Positions 1 to 6,627 are shown, numbered from the stretch's first letter. The stretch is 8,139 nt of DNA from JBGSWC01 sp041752635 (GCA_041752635.1 JBGSWC010000162.1:1-8139); one strand, 5' to 3'. Translations and numbers: made by a program. Notes: generated from the letters alone by a model not told the origin.

Positions 1-2
1 TC

Positions 3-98
3 TGGAAGACACGAGAGCCATTCGACTGTGATCGCTACATCGCCAACCTGAAACAACGCTGCCCAGATATCATTCCCTACCTCGCCCAAGAAAATTGA
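3..98 (+). CDS. C-terminal end of an unrecognised protein (partial, runs off the left edge)
   Basis: One frame is open from the window edge to a TGA at 96-98 and gives 31 residues ending PDIIPYLAQEN. The composition is unremarkable: several charged residues, two cysteines and no hydrophobic stretch. It reads like the C-terminus of a soluble protein, but no family is recognisable in so short a piece. The next gene begins about 35 bases later on the same strand in a different frame, so the two could be neighbours in one transcript. A frameshifted continuation into that gene cannot be excluded. Confidence 0.4.
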   Translation, partial: WKTREPFDCDRYIANLKQRCPDIIPYLAQEN

Positions 99-132
99 AA
101 ATTATTGCCAAGACCCCTTGCCTAGAACTCAG

Positions 133-1071
133 ATGTCTGCACCTTTCGTAGTGACGCTACTAGGTGATCGTAACGAATACGTGCGCAGCCGAGCGATTCG
201 AGCTATTTCATCAGCAGTCGAAACCGATAGAGCGACTCTCGCCTTTCGGCAAAAGGTATTTGATCCGCTCGCAAGACTTGCCTTTCGGCTCGCGACATCT
301 GGTGCCGATGATGCGCCGCGGTGCCTCCTCGCTCTCGATAAGGAGGCAGCAATTCGCGTGTTATGTCATCCACAGCGTATGCGAGGCGACCAGGAGAATC
401 TTCACAACGTGCTCCGAGCATTACGCGAAGCAGACGTGACAATCGCCGAGGATACACTGCTAAGGATCATCAGCGTCGTCGAAAATGAAACCAGCCGGTC
501 AGCTCATCGGTCACACGGCGAAGCCCTGATGATGCTAGCCGCATCGGGAGCCGCTGCAGCCGATGTAACCATTCGCTCCGCCATCGAACATCCAGAGCAA
601 CGGGTCCGCGAATACGCCGCAAAAGCGTTACTGCTTGCACAAGGTCTTGAAAATCCGGTCGACAAAGTCTGGGACAAATATCGAGACGAGGGTTGGCAGA
701 ACCTAAGCATCGCCCAGCGGCACGTTTTAGCCGTGCGGATTCTTACCGACGAAGTCAAGAACGGTGGCTTCCTGCAATATTTTGTTAACAGCAGCGGCGA
801 CAACTGGCCAGATGCTGAGAAGGGCCTCGTTGCAATTGGTGCAAACAACGACTTGCAAATTTTCCGGGAGGCTCTAGCGAGATTTAGCGCGGGCGAGCCG
901 AGCGTCGACCGCCGTTTGAGGCACAAGCAAACCGCTGAGATTGCGAAGCAATCTGACCGACCGTTTGAAGCACTTGAGAAACAATTTTTTAAGGATAGCG
1001 ATGCTCGTGAGGTGTTACTAATGAAATACATCACCAAGCACGCCGAATACTTTGGAAAGAACGTCGAGTAG
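133..1071 (+). CDS. HEAT-like repeat protein with C-terminal DUF4375 (DMP19-type) domain
   Basis: A soluble 312-residue protein with no signal peptide or membrane segment. The N-terminal half is alpha-helical and HEAT-like: residues 5-30 read DRNEYVRSRAIRAI, and residues 140-170 contain the second clear repeat, HPEQRVREYAAKALL. Residues 190-295 match the DUF4375/DMP19 family, with the hallmark EVKNGGFLQYFVNSSGD followed by an AIGA helix. The biochemical role of that family is not settled. Some members lie near polymorphic-toxin immunity or SMI1/KNR4-like genes, but no toxin is visible here. The start is uncertain: ATG at 133 is chosen, an in-frame TTG at 118 would add five residues, and neither has a clear Shine-Dalgarno. 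The frame stays open upstream to position 52, so the N-terminus may be truncated or altered. The Pnkp remnant begins nine bases after the stop. Confidence 0.8.
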   Translation: MSAPFVVTLLGDRNEYVRSRAIRAISSAVETDRATLAFRQKVFDPLARLAFRLATSGADDAPRCLLALDKEAAIRVLCHPQRMRGDQENLHNVLRALREADVTIAEDTLLRIISVVENETSRSAHRSHGEALMMLAASGAAAADVTIRSAIEHPEQRVREYAAKALLLAQGLENPVDKVWDKYRDEGWQNLSIAQRHVLAVRILTDEVKNGGFLQYFVNSSGDNWPDAEKGLVAIGANNDLQIFREALARFSAGEPSVDRRLRHKQTAEIAKQSDRPFEALEKQFFKDSDAREVLLMKYITKHAEYFGKNVE

Positions 1072-1080
1072 TTCCGCTGA

Positions 1081-1224
1081 ATGCCATTCTCGATCCCCAA
1101 CCTATCGCTCGTCGTCCTCATCGGCCCCAGCGGCTCCGGCAAGAGCACATTTGCCCGCAAGCACTTCCTGCCGACGGAAGTGCTGTCGAGCGATTGTCGC
1201 AGAGGGTCACTGCTGAACCACTGA
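1081..1224 (+). pseudogene. N-terminal remnant of polynucleotide kinase-phosphatase (Pnkp)
   Basis: A 47-codon ORF starting at ATG 1081 translates to MPFSIPNLSLVVLIG at its start, then the Walker A P-loop GPSGSGKST at residues 15-23, then FARKHFLPTEVLSSD at 24-38. This agrees closely with the N-terminus of bacterial Pnkp, the 5'-OH polynucleotide kinase module of the Pnkp/Hen1 RNA-repair system as I remember it. Family members run on from SSD(F/Y)CRGLVSDDEN for about 800 more residues: kinase, metallophosphatase and adenylyltransferase. Here the sequence becomes SSDCRRGSLLNH and stops at TGA 1222-1224. An aromatic codon after SSD is missing and the DDEN block is absent. None of the three frames downstream resumes the family sequence. 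It is most likely a decayed or recombined 5' fragment without activity. The homology is from memory of the family, not from a search. Confidence 0.8.
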
Positions 1225-1353
1225 ATGAATCTTGTCGTCAGGCGTGACTCGGCAAACCGAATCGTGGCAACCGAGAGAGTGCAATGCTAAACTGCGTGCT
1301 CGATGCCACAAAAAAACGTGAATAACTCGATAGGAAATATTGCAGTTCGCGGC

Positions 1354-1359
1354 TATAAT
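1354..1359 (+). promoter_or_regulatory. Putative -10 box (TATAAT) for the PEP-CTERM gene pair
   Basis: A perfect TATAAT lies 40 bases before the chosen ATG, which would give a leader of roughly 35 nucleotides. No good -35 hexamer sits at 16-18 bases upstream; that position reads about TAGGAA. The A7 run at 1310-1316 falls near -50 to -56 of the predicted transcription start, where an UP-like element could compensate. This is an inference from sequence only. Confidence 0.45.
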
Positions 1360-1383
1360 GCCGGGCGGAACTAAAAGAATATT

Positions 1384-1392
1384 GAGAAGGGG
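1384..1392 (+). promoter_or_regulatory. Ribosome-binding site deciding the start at 1400
   Basis: GAGAAGGGG lies seven bases before ATG 1400. The frame has an earlier ATG at 1340, but that one precedes the -10 box and would put 20 non-signal residues before the signal peptide. The 1400 start is therefore preferred. Confidence 0.65.
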
Positions 1393-1399
1393 CTCTAGT

Positions 1400-3076
1400 A
1401 TGAATGACGTAAGGAACGGGAAGTGGTGCGCCGTGATGCTCGCCGTGCTATTCGCGGGTGTTGCTCACGCCCAGGACCCGGTACAGGTATTCATCCTTGC
1501 CGGCCAGTCGAATATGCAGGGGCACGGCTGGTTCGACGATACGACCAACAACGGAATCGACGAGTTGGGTACGCTCCGCAAACTCGTCGCGAGCAATCCC
1601 GGCGGTTACGGCCACTTGCTCGATGGCAGCAATAACTGGATCACCCGTAACGACACCTTCGTTTACACCGTCGATGGCAACAAGTCCGGCGGCCTTAGCG
1701 TCGGTTTCGGGGTGGACTCAAATCGCATGGGACCGGAGCTTGGTTTCGGCACCGTCATTGGCGACACCTACGGCGAAGATGTTCTCATCATCAAAGCCAA
1801 CTGGGGAGGTAAGAGCCTGAAGACCGACTTCCGGCCCCCTTCGGCTGTAATTCGCGATGGTGGTGAGGTGGGCTTCTATTACAACGAAATACTCAATGTC
1901 GTCGACAACGTGCTCGGCGACATCGGCACCTATGTTCCGGGCTACGCGGGGCAGGGCTACGAGTTTAAGGGTTTCGGTTGGCACCAAGGCTGGAACGACC
2001 GCGTCGACCAAGACGCGGTTAATCAATACGAAGACAATCTCGTCGACTTCATTAACGACATCCGCTTCGACTTGGGCGCGGCAGAGTTGCCTTTCGTGGT
2101 AGCCAACACGGGCATCGGCGGCCCCAACGAATCCAACTCGCGAGCCCTCGCACTGATGCAAGCTCAGCTTAACGTCGGCAATCCGGCACTCTACCCCGAG
2201 TTCGCCGGCAATGTTGTCTCGATCGATACCCGGCAGTTCTGGCGCGACGCGAGCATCTCGCCGATCACCAGCGGTAACCAAGGCTTCCACTGGAATCAGA
2301 ACGGCGAAACGCACTATTTGATGGGCGAAGCGATGGGACAGGCGATGGCGACCATGTCGGCCTACGAGCCCTTTAAATCGTCCTATCTCGAAGTCAACCA
2401 GCAAACCGGCGAAATCAAGATCGTCAATCCGGGCGACAACGCCGTGTCGTTTGACTTCGAGGCCTACCAAATCAATTCGCCAAGCGGGGCCCTCGATCCT
2501 GACAATTGGGTTTCGATCGCCGGCAACTACGACGGAGCGGGCAACGACTCAGTCGACGACGGCAACTGGACGATCGATCAAGCGAGCACAAGCATGCTGG
2601 GCGAGTCGGCCGACATGGGCGGCAACGATGGCTCAATTGCGATCGGAAACGCGGTGAGCCTTGGGGTCGGCGCTTGGATCCAGAACCTCAATAAGGACCT
2701 TAGCGCCACCTATACTGACACCGACGGAACCGTCAAAACCCTCTATATCCAGTACACCGGCAACGACAACATTTTTGCCGACCTGAACTTCAATGGCTCA
2801 ATCGGCATCGCCGACTGGGGTCTCTTTATCACCAATGCCCAGTTCGACATGACCGGCCTGACCGCGCCCGAGGCCTATCAACTCGGCGACCTCGATGGCG
2901 ATTTCGACAACGATCTGAGGGACTTCGCCCTGTTCCGTAGTGCCTTCGAAGTCGCCAATCCGGCACCAGGCGCTTTCGCTGCCATGTTGGCCGAATACGC
3001 CAATCCCGTACCCGAGCCCTGTTCGTTGTGCTTGCTCGCTGGGGTGGCGGGGTTCGTTATTTTCCGACGCCGTTAA
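1400..3076 (+). CDS. Secreted SASA/SGNH-type carbohydrate acetylesterase-like protein with dockerin-like repeats and PEP-CTERM tail
   Basis: A 558-residue exported protein. Residues 1-24 form a signal peptide (cleavage after VAHA). Residues 28-320 resemble the SASA/DUF303 sialate-O-acetylesterase-like (CE6-type) fold: FILAGQSNM at 32-39 with likely nucleophile Ser37, GPELGFG at 111-117, an NWGG block at 134-137 (oxyanion Gly), HQGWND at 195-200 and GFHWNQNGETHY near 295-306 with probable catalytic His297. The usual Asp three residues before that His is Gln294 here. The family removes O-acetyl groups from carbohydrates; the substrate is unknown, with an acetylated extracellular polysaccharide likely. 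Residues 330-452 are a planctomycete module (LEVNQQTGEIKI). Residues 461-516 hold two calcium-loop, dockerin-like repeats (DLNFNGSIGIADW, DLDGDFDNDLRDF). VPEP at 537-540, a hydrophobic stretch and RRR form the PEP-CTERM signal, so exosortase-dependent surface sorting is expected. The next gene starts 38 bases downstream, probably in one transcript. Confidence 0.88.
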   Translation: MNDVRNGKWCAVMLAVLFAGVAHAQDPVQVFILAGQSNMQGHGWFDDTTNNGIDELGTLRKLVASNPGGYGHLLDGSNNWITRNDTFVYTVDGNKSGGLSVGFGVDSNRMGPELGFGTVIGDTYGEDVLIIKANWGGKSLKTDFRPPSAVIRDGGEVGFYYNEILNVVDNVLGDIGTYVPGYAGQGYEFKGFGWHQGWNDRVDQDAVNQYEDNLVDFINDIRFDLGAAELPFVVANTGIGGPNESNSRALALMQAQLNVGNPALYPEFAGNVVSIDTRQFWRDASISPITSGNQGFHWNQNGETHYLMGEAMGQAMATMSAYEPFKSSYLEVNQQTGEIKIVNPGDNAVSFDFEAYQINSPSGALDPDNWVSIAGNYDGAGNDSVDDGNWTIDQASTSMLGESADMGGNDGSIAIGNAVSLGVGAWIQNLNKDLSATYTDTDGTVKTLYIQYTGNDNIFADLNFNGSIGIADWGLFITNAQFDMTGLTAPEAYQLGDLDGDFDNDLRDFALFRSAFEVANPAPGAFAAMLAEYANPVPEPCSLCLLAGVAGFVIFRRR

Positions 3077-3114
3077 TACACATCGCCGCACGATTGGGCG
3101 GCATCATTGGAGCG

Positions 3115-4527
3115 ATGAAACGTATGACCACAACTCTGAAACAAATGTTAGCGGTGGCCCTTGCCGTGGTGGCGACCACCGGCACTGCCGGCGCGGTGAT
3201 CACCTTCGAAGCATTTCAGTCCTGGGAGCCGAATTCTGCGTTTAACGGTGCGGTCTTCGACGCCCGAATAGGCGACAAGCTGGTCGTCATTGTGACGGGT
3301 GAGCACAACTTCAATGGGTCGGGGAACGGCAACATCAACAGTATTACCTACGATGGCGTTTTATTGACCGAGGTAATTGATGTCGACCCCTCCGTGCCGA
3401 TCTTTCAGGGACCTGGCAACGGCGACACGACCAGCGGCATTTGGATTCTCGACGATCCACGGACGTTCCACACGGGCGGCGTGCTGGGGGCTTCGGTCGC
3501 AGGTAACGGAAACAACTATGTGTTTACGGCGATCGCGCTGTCGGGCACCGCGCCCGGTGTTGGCGCGACCGCTTCCAACCCAGGCTCGGCCTCAGTCAAC
3601 CTCACCACGACCGCGCCAAATTCGATGGTCATCTCAAGTCTCGGGATGGGGGGGGCAGGCAGCACTGCTGATGTGAACGTAGTCAATCCCGTTAGTCCGT
3701 CAGGCGTAATCGAGATCGACGCGCTCGAGGCCGGCAGCAACTGGGCTGGCCATGTCGTTGCCCGCAGTTCGATATCGTCGCCTGGCCTCAACACTTTCTC
3801 GTTTAACTCACCCCGCACCGATGTGGTTCCGCTCGCGGTCGAAATCCTCGAAGGCGATCCGCCGCCGGCGCTCACGCTGCAGGTCAATACTGTGACCGGC
3901 GAAATCAAGTTTTTGGGCGACTCGACTGGACCAGTCGCGATCAACTATTACGAAATTCTTAGCAGCGGCAATTCGCTCAATGACGACGATTGGGACAGCC
4001 TCGCCAATCAAGATTACGATGGCAACGGTCCCTCCGACGGGTCGGGCAACGGTTGGGAAGAAGCTGGCGGTGCCGGTCCCCACGCTATTGCCGAAGGCTA
4101 CTTAATTGGGGACAGTCTTGTCGACACTGACTCGCAAGTGAGTTTGGGCAAGGCGTTCAACACCTCGGTCAACAACCAGAATCTCGTCTTCAACTATCGG
4201 ACTGACGCAAGCAAGATCGTTTCGGGCGATATCGAGTTTATCGCTCTGCTCGATGGCGACTACAACAACGATGGCCATGTCGATGCCGCCGACTACACCG
4301 TTTGGCGCGACAACCTGGGAGTCGCGACCACCCTCGACAACGAATCGGCCTCGCCTGGCGTCGTCGACGCGGGTGACTACGCCGTCTGGCGTTCTAACTT
4401 CGGTCTCTCGCTCCCCGCCTCGGCACTGGAAACCTCCGCAGGAGTGCCCGAGCCGTCGGCCATGGTGCTGATTGCGACCGCGCTGTTTACGTGCCTCGTT
4501 GTCGAACGACGCCGGACTCACCGCTAA
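3115..4527 (+). CDS. Secreted beta-sandwich PEP-CTERM protein with dockerin-like repeats
   Basis: A 470-residue exported protein of unknown activity. Residues 1-27 form a signal peptide (hydrophobic MLAVALAVVA, cleavage near TAGA). Residues 28-247 look all-beta, rich in G, N, S, T and V, with the pattern INSITYDGVLLTEV, SGIWILDDP and FTAIALSGTAPG. This resembles small extracellular beta-sandwich or jelly-roll domains, and no catalytic motif is apparent. Residues 253-378 carry the same module as the upstream esterase (LQVNTVTGEIKF, then YYEILS and WDSL). Residues 380-430 hold two calcium-loop repeats (DGDYNNDGHVDAADYTVWR, VVDAGDYAVWRSNFG). VPEPS at 444-448, a hydrophobic segment and ERRR form a PEP-CTERM tail. 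ATG 3115 was chosen because the signal peptide follows directly. ATG 3124 is an alternative with better spacing to GGAG at 3109-3112. An upstream ATG at 3028 in the same frame overlaps the previous gene and is unlikely. A G8 run lies within the gene at 3648-3655. Confidence 0.85.
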   Translation: MKRMTTTLKQMLAVALAVVATTGTAGAVITFEAFQSWEPNSAFNGAVFDARIGDKLVVIVTGEHNFNGSGNGNINSITYDGVLLTEVIDVDPSVPIFQGPGNGDTTSGIWILDDPRTFHTGGVLGASVAGNGNNYVFTAIALSGTAPGVGATASNPGSASVNLTTTAPNSMVISSLGMGGAGSTADVNVVNPVSPSGVIEIDALEAGSNWAGHVVARSSISSPGLNTFSFNSPRTDVVPLAVEILEGDPPPALTLQVNTVTGEIKFLGDSTGPVAINYYEILSSGNSLNDDDWDSLANQDYDGNGPSDGSGNGWEEAGGAGPHAIAEGYLIGDSLVDTDSQVSLGKAFNTSVNNQNLVFNYRTDASKIVSGDIEFIALLDGDYNNDGHVDAADYTVWRDNLGVATTLDNESASPGVVDAGDYAVWRSNFGLSLPASALETSAGVPEPSAMVLIATALFTCLVVERRRTHR

Positions 4528-4595
4528 AGCCAATTACGCCGGCAGCGCACACTGAACCGCGCGATCGCACGTTTTCCTTCGGCCCGAACCTGAGT

Positions 4596-5423
4596 CTATT
4601 CGAGCGCCTTCCACTCATCGAGTGTGGCTTTCGATTTCTGGTATTCCATCAGCGTCTTCCATTTTCCGTCCTGCTTGACGAGCAATCCTTCAAGGTGAAC
4701 GTATTCATCCTTGCTGTTGCCCTCGGAATCGACGGTCGAATAGCAAAAGATGCCTGTTTCGTGGGCCGTGGTGCTGTCGCCCAGCCGTGCCGAGAACTTA
4801 AACTCGACACTCGCTTTCATTTCGCCGGTTTTGGTCGCCACAAACTCCTTTTTCCAACGTGCGAGAGCATCTGACAGCGGTTGGCTCATGTTCTTGGTTC
4901 CCGACACTAATACGCCTTCGGAATGGCAAGTCGCCTTGTAAGCCTCGAAGTCTCCCGTTCTGACGGCGCGAGATACTTCAGCCCAGAAGGCGTCGAGTTC
5001 GGCCAGCCGCTCTGCTTCGTTGGCCGCCAATATTGACTTGGCTTCCGTGACTAGTTTGGCATCCTCAAAAGTATCACTGCGGAGCCAATAGCGATTCTCA
5101 TGCGCGTATTTCAGCACGGCCAACCCGACTTGTTCATTGCTTGCGTCATAGCCAGCGATCGTGGGTCGCCACACCACAGGAACCAAGTCGCCCACGTTGG
5201 CGCCTTTGATGGCCTGGGTTACTTTCAAATCCGCATGGCACCAGTCACCTTCAAGCAGCTTTCTATTGGTCAGTACGCCCACGAACACCTTGTCGGCCTG
5301 CTCGACTCTTTGTGCAAGCGGTTCAGGTGGGGCGACAATTCGCGCATTTGCCGTGACCGCGGCTAGCAAAATGACTGACGTGAAGGCGAGGGCCGCTGCA
5401 AGTTTGGTTGGTCTCTGGATCAT
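4596..5423 (-). CDS. Exported protein with C-terminal NTF2-like (SnoaL/DUF4440-type) domain
   Basis: A 275-residue protein. Residues 1-27 are a signal peptide (hydrophobic core 9-23, cleavage after TANA). Residues 28-130 form an unrecognised region starting RIVAPPEPLAQRVEQADKVF, with beta-like segments such as VFVGVLTNRK and LKVTQAIKGANVGDLV; it may be a small beta-barrel. Residues 139-262 fit the NTF2-like/SnoaL cone: an initial helix (LDAFWAEVSRAVRTGDFEAY), a loop around CHSEGVLVSG, then strands ending LVKQDGKWKTLMEYQ. Such domains bind small ligands or act as dimerisation modules, and no catalytic claim can be made. The start at 5423 is chosen because AAAGGTGG lies six bases before this ATG and the signal peptide follows. 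An in-frame ATG at 5585 would add 54 residues without a signal-like start. The gene converges with the second PEP-CTERM gene (68-base gap) and diverges from the MtfA-like gene. Confidence 0.8.
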   Translation of the reverse strand: MIQRPTKLAAALAFTSVILLAAVTANARIVAPPEPLAQRVEQADKVFVGVLTNRKLLEGDWCHADLKVTQAIKGANVGDLVPVVWRPTIAGYDASNEQVGLAVLKYAHENRYWLRSDTFEDAKLVTEAKSILAANEAERLAELDAFWAEVSRAVRTGDFEAYKATCHSEGVLVSGTKNMSQPLSDALARWKKEFVATKTGEMKASVEFKFSARLGDSTTAHETGIFCYSTVDSEGNSKDEYVHLEGLLVKQDGKWKTLMEYQKSKATLDEWKALE

Positions 5424-5469
5424 GGCGACCACCTTTCGTTGTTCGAGGGAGTCTTTCGTTGCGTCAGAC

Positions 5470-5475
5470 AGTATA
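5470..5475 (-). promoter_or_regulatory. Possible -10 box (TATACT) for the NTF2-like gene
   Basis: Read on the minus strand, TATACT matches five of six bases of the sigma70 -10 consensus and would give a leader of about 40 nucleotides before ATG 5423. No convincing -35 hexamer is found 16-18 bases upstream, so the call is weak. Confidence 0.3.
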
Positions 5476-5614
5476 TTGAATGCCGCGTGCGGAGTCGAAG
5501 CCTCGCTCTGTGCCAGAAATCGCCAGCGCAAAACGCCAGTGCGAGCCGGCCGTGCCACGTTAACAACAGCCGCTAGCATTACCAAAGCTCCGCGTTACTT
5601 TTCGGGATATTCAG

Positions 5615-6388
5615 TTGTTTGATTGGTTCAAGAATCGGCGTCGTCAGCGAGTCATTCGCGCGCCCGCCCCCGACTTTTGGGGCGAGCTTGTCGATCGGCA
5701 CTTGTGGCAATTCGCGGGCCTCACGGCGAACGAGCAAACGCAGTTGCGCGAAACGGCCGCGGTAATTGTGGCCGAAAAAAACTGGGAAGGGTGCGACGGC
5801 TTCATTGTAACCGAAAGCGTGAAGTGGATCACGGCGGCTCAAATTGCGCTTACGACACTTGGACTCGACCGACAGTTTTTCGATCGCGTTCTGTCGATTC
5901 TCCTCTACCCCGACGCCTATCAGGCCAAGTCGCAGGAATCGCCCGGCAGTGGCATGGTCATCGAAGGCGAAGAGACGCTACTTGGACAGGCGTGGTATCG
6001 CGGACCGGTCATTCTCACTTGGCCCGATGTGCTGGCCGCCGGGCGTGGCCCGAATCGTGGGCAACACCTCGTCGCACACGAATTCGCCCATCAACTCGAC
6101 ATGCTTAATGGCCGCAGCGCCGACGGTATTCCCCCTATGAAATCGAACCAACAGGCCGAGCGGTGGATTGAAATCGTCGAACGCGACTACACCCGGCTCT
6201 GTCACGACTGTCAACACGGCCCGCGGCCGCTGCTCGATTGCTATGGTGCCACAAACAAAGCCGAGTTCTTCGCAGTCGCCTCCGAGGCGTTTTTTCAGAA
6301 ACCGGCGGCGCTTGCCGCGCGACATGCCGAATTGTTCGACGCGATGAGCGAATACTACGGTCAAGACCCCAGACGCTGGGAGCGGTGA
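5615..6388 (+). CDS. mtfA: MtfA-family zinc metallopeptidase (M90)
   Basis: A 257-residue cytoplasmic protein without a signal peptide, close to the roughly 265 residues of E. coli MtfA. The zinc site is clear: HEFAH at 155-159 (ligands His155 and His159, catalytic Glu156), and Glu217 in NKAEFFAVASE is the likely third ligand by analogy with MtfA. Other family blocks are LLYPDAY (96-102), YRGPVILTWPDV (128-139), LDMLNG (161-166) and the C-terminal YYGQDPRRW (247-255). In enterobacteria MtfA is an aminopeptidase-type enzyme that interacts with the glucose repressor Mlc. No Mlc homologue or PTS gene is nearby, so the planctomycete role is unknown. The start is TTG at 5615: the protein then begins MFDWFKNRRR, a plausible N-terminus for the family, and GGGA at 5604-5607 is a modest ribosome-binding site. 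Confidence 0.93.
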   Translation: MFDWFKNRRRQRVIRAPAPDFWGELVDRHLWQFAGLTANEQTQLRETAAVIVAEKNWEGCDGFIVTESVKWITAAQIALTTLGLDRQFFDRVLSILLYPDAYQAKSQESPGSGMVIEGEETLLGQAWYRGPVILTWPDVLAAGRGPNRGQHLVAHEFAHQLDMLNGRSADGIPPMKSNQQAERWIEIVERDYTRLCHDCQHGPRPLLDCYGATNKAEFFAVASEAFFQKPAALAARHAELFDAMSEYYGQDPRRWER

Positions 6389-6402
6389 CAGCGGTTAGGA
6401 GG

Positions 6403-6437
6403 AGCGGGGTCAGCCGCATTGTCAGCCAAGCGGGGTC
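6403..6437 (+). repeat. Short direct repeat (AGCGGGGTC twice) downstream of mtfA
   Basis: AGCGGGGTC occurs at 6403-6411 and 6429-6437, and GTCAGCC also occurs twice between them (6409-6415, 6421-6427). GCGG at 6404-6407 can pair with CCGC at 6414-6417. This may be a decayed repeat or part of the mtfA 3' end. No T-run follows, so it is not a standard terminator. Confidence 0.35.
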
Positions 6438-6520
6438 CAAAACCGCCTTCGTAAAGCGACCGATTCCAAGCGGCAAAAAGCTGGAAAATGCGCGCCCTCG
6501 AAAAGTTTCCGGAAAACTCG

Positions 6521-6549
6521 TTGACAGGCCCTCGCCGGCAGTTTAGCTT
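6521..6549 (+). promoter_or_regulatory. Putative sigma70-type promoter in the long gap
   Basis: A perfect -35 TTGACA at 6521-6526 is followed after 17 bases by TAGCTT at 6544-6549, which keeps the key T1, A2 and T6 of the -10 box. Transcription would start near 6556 and run rightwards. The first good gene downstream begins at 7095, so the promoter implies a leader of more than 500 nucleotides, a small RNA, or a short ORF. Confidence 0.5.
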
Positions 6550-6559
6550 AGAGGTAGTT

Positions 6560-6583
6560 GGGTGCTATCTCGTGCGAACACCC
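6560..6583 (+). other. Small hairpin just downstream of the putative promoter
   Basis: GGGTG (6560-6564) pairs with CACCC (6579-6583) around a 14-base loop, starting within a few bases of the predicted transcription start. It could be a 5' structural element of a leader or small RNA. The stem is short and could be chance. Confidence 0.25.
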
Positions 6584-6627
6584 TCATCGAACCGTTTTCT
6601 AGCGAAGAATTGATCGGAGCTGTCCTC

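Larger units (their letters stand above)
1225..1399 (+). other. Leader/intergenic region upstream of the PEP-CTERM gene pair
   Basis: This is non-coding sequence between the Pnkp remnant and the first PEP-CTERM gene. Nothing recognisable survives of Pnkp in it. It contains an A7 run (1310-1316), a perfect TATAAT (1354-1359) and a purine-rich ribosome-binding site (1384-1392). Confidence 0.5.

Noticed and set aside
504..1160. 218-codon minus-strand ORF opposite the DUF4375 gene and Pnkp remnant
   Set aside because: It is a shadow: its N-terminal stretch is simply the antisense of the Pnkp P-loop region, and the plus strand has recognisable families throughout.
1225..1340. Continuation of Pnkp in another frame after the break
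   Set aside because: All three forward frames were read. None shows the following conserved VSDDEN block or later kinase motifs, so a simple frameshift does not explain the truncation.
1718..2470. 250-codon minus-strand ORF inside the esterase gene
   Set aside because: The plus strand encodes the conserved esterase blocks here. The antisense ORF has no recognisable domain and reflects the codon bias of a GC-rich gene.
4561..4568. GCGATCGC palindrome between the convergent genes, resembling the cyanobacterial HIP1 sequence
   Set aside because: It occurs once here and is expected by chance in GC-rich DNA. The surrounding genes are planctomycete-like.
4528..4595. Bidirectional terminator between the convergent genes
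   Set aside because: No stable stem followed by a T-run was found on either strand by eye.
6238..6546. 102-codon plus-strand ORF overlapping the 3' end of mtfA
   Set aside because: Most of it lies in another frame of mtfA, is arginine-rich as expected for a shadow, and has no family resemblance.
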